NCBI GenBank assembly: GCA_021810045.1
Contig: JAJZJR010000005.1
Span: 1 to 64,000 of the forward strand
Length of the DNA stretch: 64,000 nucleotides
From: Thermoplasmata archaeon
GTDB lineage: Archaea; Thermoplasmatota; Thermoplasmata; Thermoplasmatales; Thermoplasmataceae
Reading direction: 5' to 3'
Part shown: positions 35,305 to 43,662 of the stretch, in pieces
How the letters are laid out: each line of letters opens with the position of its first letter
Numbering within the stretch: position 1 is the stretch's first letter
Notes under the pieces: model-generated
Seen by the model: only the letters and a program-made list of their open reading frames with translations
What the model was told of the DNA's origin: nothing
Database searches by the model: none
Translations under genes and position numbers: made by a program

Positions 35305-35585
35305 TGGTGACTGTAATGGTAGAAAATGAATTAACCAACGAAATAGTGCTGAACGTCCCGCTCAGGGCCGCAAAAAGATCATCAGCCTCAAGAAGGGCAG
35401 ACACGGCAATTGAGGTTCTCAAGGAATACGTGTCAAGAAGCACAAAGGTTGAAAAATCCAAGATCTGGATAGACAACCGTGTCAATGAATCAGTTTGGGC
35501 ACAGGGCAGGGAGAAGATAAAATCAAAAATTTCCGTCAAGGTTATTAAATTACAGGACGGAACGGCAGAAGTAATTCTGCCATAA
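35304..35585 (+). CDS. rpl31e: Large ribosomal subunit protein L31e
   Basis: 93 residues: IVLNVPLRAAKRSSASRRAD, then AIEVLKEYVSRST and VNESVWAQGREKI match L31e. ATG 35304 overlaps the L39e stop. ATG 35316 (MVENELTN) is an alternative start four codons on. Confidence 0.93.
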   Translation: MVTVMVENELTNEIVLNVPLRAAKRSSASRRADTAIEVLKEYVSRSTKVEKSKIWIDNRVNESVWAQGREKIKSKISVKVIKLQDGTAEVILP

Positions 35586-35597
35586 AATCCAACCTAA

Positions 35598-36251
35598 ATG
35601 ATACAAAAGATCTCTATTTTAAGAAGCAATTTCATAGGCGTTTATGGAAAGGCATGGGAAGATGTGGTATTTCTTCCAAAAAACGTAGAAGAAGAGATAG
35701 CTGTACAGATATCTGAAGGGCTTCAGGTACCTGTTGAGAAGCTTTTCATAGATAATTCCAGTCTTATCGGTACTTTCATAGCTCTTAACTCAAACGGTAT
35801 TGTTCTTCCAAGAGGCGGGGCAGATCACCAGTTTTCAGATTTCCTTCAGGATCGCAATATACTGGTGTTAAAGGATAAGGTTAACGCAATCGGAAATGAT
35901 GTAATTGCAAACGATAAGGCAGCAATGATCCACAAGGCATTCACGGCAGCTTCGCAGAAGAAGATTGAGGACGCACTTGGTGTGGAAGTGGTAAAAGGCA
36001 CCATTGGCGGAATCAAAACGGTTGGAAGCGCAGCAGTACTAACGCAGAAGGGAATGCTTGTTACTCCAGAGGCAACAGAAGAGGAAATGAGAACCCTTTC
36101 GGAATATTTCAAGGTCCCCGTGAAAGAAGGGACTGCCAATTTCGGCAATATGTATGTAGGGTCATCGATAATCGCAAACAGTAAAGGTGTATTTGTTGGA
36201 AAGGACACCACTCCAATAGAAATTGGAAGAATAGATGATATTCTTTCCTGA
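35598..36251 (+). CDS. eif6: Translation initiation factor 6 (aIF6)
   Basis: Binds the 50S subunit and prevents early joining with 30S. 217 residues built from repeated alpha-beta units. Visible elements: NFIGVYGKAWEDVVFLP, LNSNGIVLPRGG and NMYVGSSIIANSKGVFVG. Last gene of the ribosomal cluster, 12 bases after L31e, and convergent with pyrE. Confidence 0.94.
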   Translation: MIQKISILRSNFIGVYGKAWEDVVFLPKNVEEEIAVQISEGLQVPVEKLFIDNSSLIGTFIALNSNGIVLPRGGADHQFSDFLQDRNILVLKDKVNAIGNDVIANDKAAMIHKAFTAASQKKIEDALGVEVVKGTIGGIKTVGSAAVLTQKGMLVTPEATEEEMRTLSEYFKVPVKEGTANFGNMYVGSSIIANSKGVFVGKDTTPIEIGRIDDILS

Positions 36252-36257
36252 TCTTTT

Positions 36258-36791
36258 TCACTGATGGCTGTCAGCAGGCATTATCTCGGATATTCTAATG
36301 AGGGGAACCAGCTGAACATCGTTGGATTCCAGAAGTTCCCTTCCCCCTTCTTCACGGTCAACAACACAGTATGCTTTTTTCACAATTGCACCGCTCTCTC
36401 TAAGATAATTCACTGCTTTCATTATTGATCCTCCGGTAGTGACCACGTCTTCCAGGATTTCTATTTCCTCACCCTTTTCCACTTCTCCAATAGTTAGTTT
36501 TCCGGTACCGTGTTTTCTTTCCTTTCTTATGATGATGTACGGGAGTCCCTTTCTTATAGCAGTTGCAACAAGCAATGGTACAGCCCCAAGCTCAACACCT
36601 GCGATCTTCTTTTTTCCGATGGCTCCCGTGAATAATTCAGAGATGAGTCCAAGCACATCCGGATCAGTAGCTGCGTCTTTAATGTCCACATAGTATCTTG
36701 AACGCTTGCCGGATGTGAGAACAAAATCACCGAATTTTATGGCTCCCTTTTCAAGAAGTATTCCAGAAAGTTTTCTGTTGAGCTCTTCCAT
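36258..36791 (-). CDS. pyrE: Orotate phosphoribosyltransferase
   Basis: Joins orotate to PRPP in UMP synthesis. The PRPP motif is EILEDVVTTGGS, and TSGKRSRYYVDIKD is the conserved N-terminal part. I place the start at 36791 (MEELNRKLSGILLEKGAI), giving 177 residues; a longer reading from 36824 adds 11 residues. pyrF, the next step, is 2.9 kb away at 39676. Confidence 0.9.
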   Translation of the reverse strand: MEELNRKLSGILLEKGAIKFGDFVLTSGKRSRYYVDIKDAATDPDVLGLISELFTGAIGKKKIAGVELGAVPLLVATAIRKGLPYIIIRKERKHGTGKLTIGEVEKGEEIEILEDVVTTGGSIMKAVNYLRESGAIVKKAYCVVDREEGGRELLESNDVQLVPLIRISEIMPADSHQ

Positions 36792-36963
36792 GAAAATGTG
36801 ATACTTCCCATGTGTATAAGCCATGTGCGAACCATATTACCATTTAGGATCATTTATGTTTTAGATTGAATTTCAGGATTCCATATATGTGCGCAGACAG
36901 CACCTATGAAGGGGGCATTTAGTTACGGATTCCTACGGAAAGAAGATAATCTCAGTAACAGGA

Positions 36964-38331
36964 ATGGGCACGTTTCTATCTGTCGTTAACACTTCTTCTC
37001 TCATAATTGCCATTCCTGCAATCATTTTCGGCCTTAGGATCTCATTCTTCCTTGCAATATGGATAATTGTTGCATATTCCCTTGCACTTACAGTTCTCAC
37101 ACCAGTATTGGGCAAGTATTCCGATATAGTGGGAAGAAAGAGACTTTATTCATTGGGTTACCTGGTTTTTCTTGCAGGTTCTGTCCTGTCTGCAGCTTCA
37201 GCAGATGGTTACATGCTTCTCACAGGAAGAATTATCCAGGGAATCGGTGGAGCTTTCCTGTTTTCAAACAGCCTTGCCATTATAACTGACACTTTCAAGT
37301 CTGTGGAACTCAGGGGAGCAATGGGAATCAACGCTGCAGTTCTGGCCATTGGCACATCCATTGGTCCGCTTCTTGGAGGTATTCTTACAGTGGTGTCATG
37401 GAGAGCCATTTTCATTTTCAACATCCCGATTACACTGGTCGGATATGTAATGGCAAATCGGATCATAAGGGAGATCAACAAGGGCAAGAAGGGAAAAATC
37501 GACGGAAGAGGCGCGCTCTTTCTTTCCCTGACTATTATCACAGGAATCATTTTCCTCACCATAATTCCCGGATCAGACCTTCTCACTCCTTCACTTCTTT
37601 TCCTTCTTGCAGGGCTGGTGGTTTTCTTCTCACTGTTCTGGTATCAGGAACGGAAATCAGAGAAACCCATACTGAATCCGGGAATCCTGAAGAACCCTGC
37701 AATTGCGGTAGCGACTCTGGCCCTTGTTATGGCCTCCATCTCCCGGTTTTCCGTTATCTTCCTTTACACCCTCTTCTATCAGGGCCCATTGAGGTTTTCA
37801 GCTCTTGTTGCAGGCATACTCCTTATACCTCTTGCCGGATCTATGGGTATTCTCAGTTACATGTCAGGCCACCTGAAATCAAGATTTTCTGACACATTTC
37901 TTGAAAATCTGGGGCTCGTCCTCACAGGATTAGGTTCATTCCTGGGGGCGGCGCTAATTCTTCTAAGGTCCCCGTACCTCCTTTTTGCATTCCCTATGAT
38001 AATAATGGGTGCAGGAAATGGACTATTTTACACACCAAACAGCACCTCGATAATGCTGTCAGCACCTGCTCAGTTAAGAGGAGAGACTGCAGGAGTAAGA
38101 ACACTTATGGTGAACCTGGGGTCAGTCATGGGCCTTACAATCGTATTTCTGATCATAACAGCAATGATACCTGCAGGCATAGTCGACTCAATATTCCTTG
38201 GAGTTGGCCAGCTTGCACAGAAGTCCTACATTTCAATGTTCTACACGGCCTCGGCAATCGTTTTGCTTATTTCCGGTATTATTTCGTTTATACCGGTTCC
38301 GTTGATAATGAGTCGCAGAAACCGCCATTAA
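36964..38331 (+). CDS. MFS transporter, DHA2/EmrB-like drug exporter
   Basis: 455 residues with 12-14 hydrophobic segments. Loop motif GKYSDIVGRKRLY after helix 2 and the helix-5 motif NAAVLAIGTSIGPLLGGIL are typical of proton-driven multidrug exporters. Helix 1 begins almost at the Met (MGTFLSVVNTSSLIIAIPAI). The same frame stays open upstream for about 15 codons (TDSYGKKIISVTG) but has no ATG, GTG or TTG there, so the short N-terminus is accepted. Confidence 0.82.
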   Translation: MGTFLSVVNTSSLIIAIPAIIFGLRISFFLAIWIIVAYSLALTVLTPVLGKYSDIVGRKRLYSLGYLVFLAGSVLSAASADGYMLLTGRIIQGIGGAFLFSNSLAIITDTFKSVELRGAMGINAAVLAIGTSIGPLLGGILTVVSWRAIFIFNIPITLVGYVMANRIIREINKGKKGKIDGRGALFLSLTIITGIIFLTIIPGSDLLTPSLLFLLAGLVVFFSLFWYQERKSEKPILNPGILKNPAIAVATLALVMASISRFSVIFLYTLFYQGPLRFSALVAGILLIPLAGSMGILSYMSGHLKSRFSDTFLENLGLVLTGLGSFLGAALILLRSPYLLFAFPMIIMGAGNGLFYTPNSTSIMLSAPAQLRGETAGVRTLMVNLGSVMGLTIVFLIITAMIPAGIVDSIFLGVGQLAQKSYISMFYTASAIVLLISGIISFIPVPLIMSRRNRH

Positions 38332-38338
38332 AGGAATT

Positions 38339-38440
38339 TGTCAGACATTTAAAAACGAAGTTCTGCTTAATTGTGGAGCTAATATTTGTTTTTTTGTCTG
38401 ACAAAAAAATTATATAACCCTGTTATTATCTTATCAGACA
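38339..38440 (+). promoter_or_regulatory. ftsZ promoter with three TGTC-N-GACA-type sites
   Basis: TGTCAGACA (38339-38347), TGTCTGACA (38395-38403) and TATCAGACA (38432-38440, one change) precede ftsZ. The middle one is the core of a longer 21-base palindrome, TTTTTTTGTC-T-GACAAAAAAA (38389-38409). The TATA box (ATTATATAA, about 38409-38417) directly follows it and is 25-30 bases before the ATG, so the transcript is probably leaderless. A factor bound at the middle or last site would control ftsZ. Confidence 0.5.
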
Positions 38441-38441
38441 T

Positions 38442-39590
38442 ATGGTAGACATAGTTGACCTTCTCTATAAATCTGCAATGGACAATTCAGAGCAGCCTCA
38501 CATTAACGTGGAAAGTGAAGAAGACAGCTTCATATCCCCGGAAGATCGCGAAATTCTTGAAATAGCCAAGAGGCTCAGAGTAAGGATAAAGATCATAGGT
38601 TGTGGTGGAGGCGGTTCAAACACCATAAACCGACTTACCAGTGAAGGTATTGATGGGGCAGAACTCATAGCGGTAAACACTGATGCAAATCACCTTACAA
38701 CTATAAGATCAAAATACAGAATGCTCATCGGGAAGAAGAGGACCAGGGGACTGGGAACCGGTGCCATACCTAAAATAGGAGAAGAGGCCGCACTGGAGGA
38801 TCTTCCACAGATCCAGAGGCTCGTTCAGAGGACAGATATTGCCTTCATAACATGCGGCCTGGGCGGAGGAACCGGTACGGGGTCCGCACCAATAATAGCA
38901 AAAGCTGCAAAGGACTCAGGCGCCTTGGTCATATCCATAGCAACCCTTCCATTCTCTGCTGAAGGACATGTCAGAATGGAAAATGCCATTGCCGGACTCG
39001 AGAAACTTTCTCTCTATTCTGACACAGTGATCGCAATACCCAATGACAAGCTTCTCAAGGAAGTTCCAAAGAGACCTATTCAGGAAGCATTCCAGTATGC
39101 TGACTCAGTTCTTTCAGAGGCAATGAAAGGCATAACGGAAATGATCACGAAGACAGGATTGATAAACCTGGATTATGCCGACATAAAAACCATCATGAAA
39201 GACGGTGGTGTCGCAATGGTAGGCATAGGTGAAGCATCAGGTGGAGGAAACCGTGTCCTTTCCGCAGTTAACGATGCAATATCATCTCCTCTTGTTGAGG
39301 CTGATATATCGGACGCCAAAAACTGCCTTATCAGGGTCATTGGCGGCCCCAACATGACAATGAGCGAGGCAGAGAATGCAATGTCTGAAATCCAGAAGAG
39401 GATTGACAGGGATGCACGCATAATATGGGGTGCAAGCATAGAGCCTGAGATGGGTGACAAGATCAAGGTTCTTGTACTTCTCACAGGTGTAAAATCACCA
39501 TATATGATATCCGGCAGAAGCGAAGCCAGAAACATAAGAAAACTTCTTGGCGGATTTGACGAGGACCTTGGCATAGACATGGTCCAGTAA
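38442..39590 (+). CDS. ftsZ: Cell division protein FtsZ
   Basis: Tubulin-like GTPase that forms the division ring. GCGGGGSNTINRL binds nucleotide near residue 50, the tubulin signature GGGTGTGSAP lies at about 141-150, and the T7-loop residues are in NLDYADIKTIM. 382 residues: an N-terminal tail of about 40 residues, the GTPase and C-terminal domains, and a short acidic C-terminus. Palindromes upstream (38339-38440) suggest a dedicated regulator. pyrF follows on the same strand. Confidence 0.95.
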   Translation: MVDIVDLLYKSAMDNSEQPHINVESEEDSFISPEDREILEIAKRLRVRIKIIGCGGGGSNTINRLTSEGIDGAELIAVNTDANHLTTIRSKYRMLIGKKRTRGLGTGAIPKIGEEAALEDLPQIQRLVQRTDIAFITCGLGGGTGTGSAPIIAKAAKDSGALVISIATLPFSAEGHVRMENAIAGLEKLSLYSDTVIAIPNDKLLKEVPKRPIQEAFQYADSVLSEAMKGITEMITKTGLINLDYADIKTIMKDGGVAMVGIGEASGGGNRVLSAVNDAISSPLVEADISDAKNCLIRVIGGPNMTMSEAENAMSEIQKRIDRDARIIWGASIEPEMGDKIKVLVLLTGVKSPYMISGRSEARNIRKLLGGFDEDLGIDMVQ

Positions 39591-39675
39591 TTTATCTTTC
39601 AAGCTGAAGCCACCCTTTCCCTCCATTTTTTCCATAAATTAATTAAGCGTTAGTCATATGTTGTAAAGGTAAGAA

Positions 39676-40317
39676 GTGGACTCGAAGCTGGTTGTTGCCG
39701 TCGATGTTTTTGACTGTGATTTTGCCCTTGATCTTGCCAGAGAAATAGGCAAGGAAGTGTTTGCGTTAAAGGTCAACTGGCCTCTTCTTATGGTCAGGGG
39801 GTCATCTATTGTTTCCGAACTTTCCAGATATGCGAGAGTGATCTGTGACCTCAAGATTGCAGATATTCCCAACACCAACAGGCTAATTGTGGACAAAGTA
39901 TCCGGGGAAGGGGCGTGGGGAGTCATAAGCCATTCCTTTACAGGAGAGGACTCCCTGAAGTCTGTTGTTGAAGCTGCAGGTGATACAAAAGTATTCTCAG
40001 TAGTGGCCATGAGTCACCCGGGTGCCTCTCAATTCATTCATCCAAGAACCGATGAACTAATCGACCTTTCAATAAAAACAGGTGTATATGGGCTCATAGC
40101 TCCGGGAAACAACTATGAAATGCTTTCAGGGATCCGTGCAAGAACAAATGAACTCGTTCTCCTCACTCCCGGTATCGGTGCACAGGGTGGAACTCCAGAG
40201 GAAGCAATGCGACATGGTGCAGATCTTCTGATTGTGGGAAGAGCAATATACAACGCTGAAAAACCCATTGAAGAAGTAAGAAGATTCAACTCTGCCATAT
40301 CACAGTTTAGAAGATAG
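39676..40317 (+). CDS. pyrF: Orotidine 5'-phosphate decarboxylase
   Basis: Last step of UMP synthesis. Catalytic Lys/Asp cluster in ICDLKIADIPNTN, with DVFDCDFAL and FALKVNWPLLM before it and LLTPGIGAQGG and LIVGRAIYNA after it. 213 residues. GTG start. It overlaps the convergent cbiB gene by 11 bases. Confidence 0.93.
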   Translation: MDSKLVVAVDVFDCDFALDLAREIGKEVFALKVNWPLLMVRGSSIVSELSRYARVICDLKIADIPNTNRLIVDKVSGEGAWGVISHSFTGEDSLKSVVEAAGDTKVFSVVAMSHPGASQFIHPRTDELIDLSIKTGVYGLIAPGNNYEMLSGIRARTNELVLLTPGIGAQGGTPEEAMRHGADLLIVGRAIYNAEKPIEEVRRFNSAISQFRR

Positions 40318-41251
40318 GCAGGAAATAAATCAGAATCATCACCGGTATCACGAATATTATGAGGTAAATGTAGAAGGACATGTAATATGCCTTAAGGGCC
40401 CTTTTCACGTCACCAACGGATGGTTCAAATCCATTCTCGTTTATTATGTAATAACCGCTTTTTTCCAGCCTCAGGTTAAGGGAAGAAGCCATGGCCCCCA
40501 TTGCCCAGCCATTATTGGGACTATCAGTGGAAGTTCTTGCTGCAATGAATGAAATGCTGTTTACCCGGTAGTTCAGCAATTCGGTACCCATCATTATAAA
40601 GAGTGCCTCGATTTTTGCTGGTATATAATTAAAGACCGTGTGGATTATGGATGGCCATTTACCGAAGTCAATGTTCCTCCTGTTTTTCTGCCCTACCAGG
40701 GTGTCGAGCACGTTCGTGACCCTTGAAATAAAAGCACCCGCTATGCCGAAGAATGAAAAATAGAACAGGGGAGCAAAAACATCATTAAGCAAAGTCACGG
40801 AAATTGTCTCTATAACCGCAGAGGAAATGCCGGAAGCATCAAGATCAGTAGTATCTCTCTTTATTATCCTGGAAGCAAAAGTCCGTGCCTCTTCAACTCT
40901 GCCTTCTTCGAGGGCTTTAACCACGGGATTTATGTCCTGTCCAATGGAAGTCATGGAAAAGGATCCCTTAAGAAGAATTATGGCAATTATTGCATATGCG
41001 ATTACAAAACTGTATGCTGCATAAAGAACAACATAAATGAGTCCCCCGAACATTGCACTTATAAGCAAAACGTAGAGGAGTCCCGCCACCTGTTTGTTCT
41101 CAATTATTCTGAGATACGGGTCAAGAACCTGTCCCACTTTCCTTATCACAGTTACAGGGTGGACCCACTTCCTCGGTTCTCCAAATATAAAATCTATGGC
41201 TATGGAGCCTAGAAGGACGGCAAGTGATATCTCCAGTGCAATTGCTGACAT
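40307..41251 (-). CDS. cbiB: Adenosylcobinamide-phosphate synthase (CbiB/CobD)
   Basis: Membrane enzyme that attaches the aminopropanol arm to adenosylcobyric acid in cobalamin synthesis. Family motif IDFIFGEPRKWVHPVTVI near the N-terminus, then a conserved NNGWAMGAMA near residue 245. About five membrane helices, 314 residues. No other cobalamin gene is in the window. The 270 bases upstream hold AT repeats and a hairpin but no B12-box motif that I can see. Confidence 0.9.
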   Translation of the reverse strand: MSAIALEISLAVLLGSIAIDFIFGEPRKWVHPVTVIRKVGQVLDPYLRIIENKQVAGLLYVLLISAMFGGLIYVVLYAAYSFVIAYAIIAIILLKGSFSMTSIGQDINPVVKALEEGRVEEARTFASRIIKRDTTDLDASGISSAVIETISVTLLNDVFAPLFYFSFFGIAGAFISRVTNVLDTLVGQKNRRNIDFGKWPSIIHTVFNYIPAKIEALFIMMGTELLNYRVNSISFIAARTSTDSPNNGWAMGAMASSLNLRLEKSGYYIINENGFEPSVGDVKRALKAYYMSFYIYLIIFVIPVMILIYFLPIF

Positions 41252-41386
41252 ATGGATGCTATTTCCCGGTTATTTCACAATTGCTCAGCCAATAAAAGCT
41301 TTGGTCTTACAATAGATATAGATATTTGCATTATTTTCGCATTATCTATTTCTTAAAAGCCAACAATAGGGACATATCCAACAAAA

Positions 41387-41478
41387 GAAGTTTCCCGTCT
41401 GGCCTATGGGAAACTACGAAAAATCAACTGCAGATGCCATATGTAGAACTTGGCAAAGCGACTCTGGCCGTACGAAAG
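41387..41478. other. Gene-free stretch with hairpin and short direct repeat
   Basis: In the 270-base gap between cbiB and the coiled-coil gene, AGTTTCCC (41387-41394) pairs with GGGAAACT (about 41406-41413) as a perfect 8-base stem. Two copies of a CTGGCC...TACGAAA block follow each other (about 41399-41420 and 41465-41478). The TATA box of the downstream gene lies after them. This may be a small RNA or a control region; no known RNA class matches. Confidence 0.3.
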
Positions 41479-41520
41479 GTATTTATTTAAATCGGGCATT
41501 CTGAAAAAGCTTTTGCGTGA

Positions 41521-42417
41521 TTGGTGAGTATGAGCGAGCTTTTAGAAGACTTTGAGCAAAAACGTGAACTTATCAGAAAGATAGTGGAAGAACACATTAA
41601 GAAGAGAGACGATGCTGCTGGTGAGAGCCACAGGTTCGCTGAGGAAAGAGACATACTTAACAACAAAGTTCGCGAAATGCGCGAAGAAGTTAAGAAGAAG
41701 ATTGCTGAGAAGAACGATCTCATCGAGCAGGTTCAAAAACTTCGCGCAGAAAAGGAAGAACATTATAAGGAATTATCCGAACTAAGGAAGGAATATCGCA
41801 AGGTCAGGGAAGAAACCAACGTAGAAGGCGTCGATCGCAGAGGTCTCAGAGCAAAGGAAAAGGAACTCCAGAGACTGGAGACAAGACAGCAGACCACACA
41901 GCTGGACAAGAAGGACGAGGCCAAAGTTGTTTCTGAGATTAGAAAACTGAGCAACGAGATCAGACAGATAAAGAGCTTCAGGGAGAAAGAACTTGAAAGC
42001 AATGATTCAATCAAGGACCTCAGTCAGAAGATCAACGGCGAGAGAAAGAGTGGCGAAACCCTGAAGAAGGAGATCGACGAGATTTCCAAGAAGATAACTG
42101 CAATCAGCGAGGATATTAACAAAAGCCTTCAGGATCTGGATGAAACCAGGAAGAAGGCAGATGAATTCCACGAACAGTTTGTTAAATTCAGCCAGGAATC
42201 AACTAAGGAACATGAGGCTTTCATTCAGGCAAAGACTGAACTGAGGGACCTTGAGAAGGTTATTTCCAGCATAAGGACCAAATCCAGGGCCACAAAGAAG
42301 AAGGAAAAGGAAGGAGAACTCCAGAAGAAAGCTACAACATTATTTGACAAGTTCAAGAATGGTGAGCAGCTTACAACAGAGGATCTCCTTATTCTCCAGA
42401 AAGCCGGTTTTCTCTAA
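41521..42417 (+). CDS. Archaeal coiled-coil protein
   Basis: 298 residues, almost all highly charged helix with heptad-like spacing (RELIRKIVEEHIKKRDD onward), ending in a short non-coiled tail QLTTEDLLILQKAGFL. Of the archaeal coiled-coil type (COG1340-like) whose function is not known; structural or ribosome/chromosome-associated roles have been suggested for such proteins. It reads from TTG 41521 or ATG 41530. A TATA-like TATTTATTTAAA lies about 30-40 bases upstream. There are no neighbours on the same strand. Confidence 0.75.
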   Translation: MVSMSELLEDFEQKRELIRKIVEEHIKKRDDAAGESHRFAEERDILNNKVREMREEVKKKIAEKNDLIEQVQKLRAEKEEHYKELSELRKEYRKVREETNVEGVDRRGLRAKEKELQRLETRQQTTQLDKKDEAKVVSEIRKLSNEIRQIKSFREKELESNDSIKDLSQKINGERKSGETLKKEIDEISKKITAISEDINKSLQDLDETRKKADEFHEQFVKFSQESTKEHEAFIQAKTELRDLEKVISSIRTKSRATKKKEKEGELQKKATTLFDKFKNGEQLTTEDLLILQKAGFL

Positions 42418-42430
42418 ATTTTTAAAAAAA

Positions 42431-43528
42431 TTAATTCTCCTCTTCGACTATTTCTGAAGAGAGAGATACATTATATACTCTGGAATTACTCTGAAGATTA
42501 AGTTTTGGTGCAAGCACACTTTCGTGTATCTCACATTTTTGTCCAATTACTGTGCCTTTCATAATAACAGATCTTTCTATTTTCGCTCCGTCCAGAACCT
42601 TTACTCCGTCCATTAGGATTGAGTCAGTGATGGTGACATTCTTTCCGATCTGGACACCATCATATACTGCAGAGCCCTCAATAATAGTTCCCTCCATGGA
42701 ATTTACACCTTCACCGATAAAGGTGGGACCTGTAAGTTTTGATCCCTTAAAGTGTCGTAGTGACGAGTTGACTATGAGTTTCCCGGAAACCTCTGGATCG
42801 GAGAAAGTATATCCATATTTTTCAGTCATAAGCTGGTTTGCCCTTATCATGTCATTGGGTCTCCCGGTGTCAAGCCATGTGCCTTCTCCAACATACCCAT
42901 GGATCCTGATGCCGTTTTCAAGGAGTTTTGGAAAGAGTTCCTTGGCGAAATCATACGGCTTCCCCTCAGGAATAAGATCGAGAATTTCCGGTTCAATAAT
43001 GTAAAGACCGGCGTTTATCAGGTTGGAAAAAGCTTTGTCCGGAGTTGGTTTTTCAAGGAATTTTGTGACAACATTATCCTCCATTTCCACAATTCCAAAC
43101 TGCGAAGGATCGTCAACAGTTGTCAGTGCGATTGTAAGCTTAGATTTCTTCTCCCGGTGAAATTTAAGTATATTTGTAATGTTAAAATCCGCAAGAGTGT
43201 CCCCACTGCCTACTATGAATGTATCATCAAGAAATTTTGAAACCAGCTTGATACTCCCTGCAGTGCCCACAGGCTCCCTTTCAACAGAAAAAAGTATGTT
43301 CTGATCAGGATGCTTGAACTTTATAACACCATTTATCAGGGCCTCAAATTTGTATCCTGCAGTAATTATTGCATCCTTTATTCCTGCTTCATAGTATGAA
43401 TCCAGGACGTATCCTATACAGGGTTTTCCTGCTATTGGCACAAGTGGCTTCGGAATGGAATAGGTTATTGGTCTCAGACGGGTCCCTTTTCCACCTGCCA
43501 TTATTACTGCTTTCAATGACACAGCCAA
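42431..43528 (-). CDS. Sugar-phosphate nucleotidyltransferase with beta-helix domain
   Basis: 365 residues. The N-terminal nucleotidyltransferase has the pyrophosphorylase motif MAGGKGTRLRPITYSIPKPL (about 10-29) and GSGDTLADFN. The C-terminal part (about 250-350) is a left-handed beta-helix of hexapeptide repeats (IGEGVNSMEGTIIEGSAVYD). It makes a nucleotide sugar such as GDP-mannose, UDP- or dTDP-glucose; the base and sugar cannot be fixed here. Likely feeds surface glycosylation. Confidence 0.88.
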   Translation of the reverse strand: MAVSLKAVIMAGGKGTRLRPITYSIPKPLVPIAGKPCIGYVLDSYYEAGIKDAIITAGYKFEALINGVIKFKHPDQNILFSVEREPVGTAGSIKLVSKFLDDTFIVGSGDTLADFNITNILKFHREKKSKLTIALTTVDDPSQFGIVEMEDNVVTKFLEKPTPDKAFSNLINAGLYIIEPEILDLIPEGKPYDFAKELFPKLLENGIRIHGYVGEGTWLDTGRPNDMIRANQLMTEKYGYTFSDPEVSGKLIVNSSLRHFKGSKLTGPTFIGEGVNSMEGTIIEGSAVYDGVQIGKNVTITDSILMDGVKVLDGAKIERSVIMKGTVIGQKCEIHESVLAPKLNLQSNSRVYNVSLSSEIVEEEN

Positions 43529-43593
43529 ATAATGGCATTTAACACATTAAAATTTCCTTTTCAGAGTATTTACATTTATATTATTTATATACG

Positions 43594-43606
43594 GACTATA
43601 ATAGTC
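43594..43606. promoter_or_regulatory. Palindrome GACTAT-A-ATAGTC before an MFS gene
   Basis: Perfect 6-base arms around one base, in the divergent region between the nucleotidyltransferase and MFS genes, 57 bases before the MFS ATG. With 43651-43662 it makes a pair of palindromes in one promoter region. Confidence 0.4.
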
Positions 43607-43650
43607 ATTAATGCAATAAATTTTAGGATAAATTCATATTATTCATATTC

Positions 43651-43662
43651 TTAACCGGTTAA
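43651..43662. promoter_or_regulatory. Palindrome TTAACCGGTTAA abutting the MFS start codon
   Basis: A perfect 12-base palindrome ending on the base before ATG 43663. In a short-leader or leaderless gene, a protein bound here would block initiation. Confidence 0.45.

Noticed and set aside
41252-41520. Cobalamin riboswitch upstream of cbiB
   Set aside because: No sequence resembling the conserved B12 box is visible on the minus strand; the GCCAGACGGGAAAC stretch belongs to the local hairpin.
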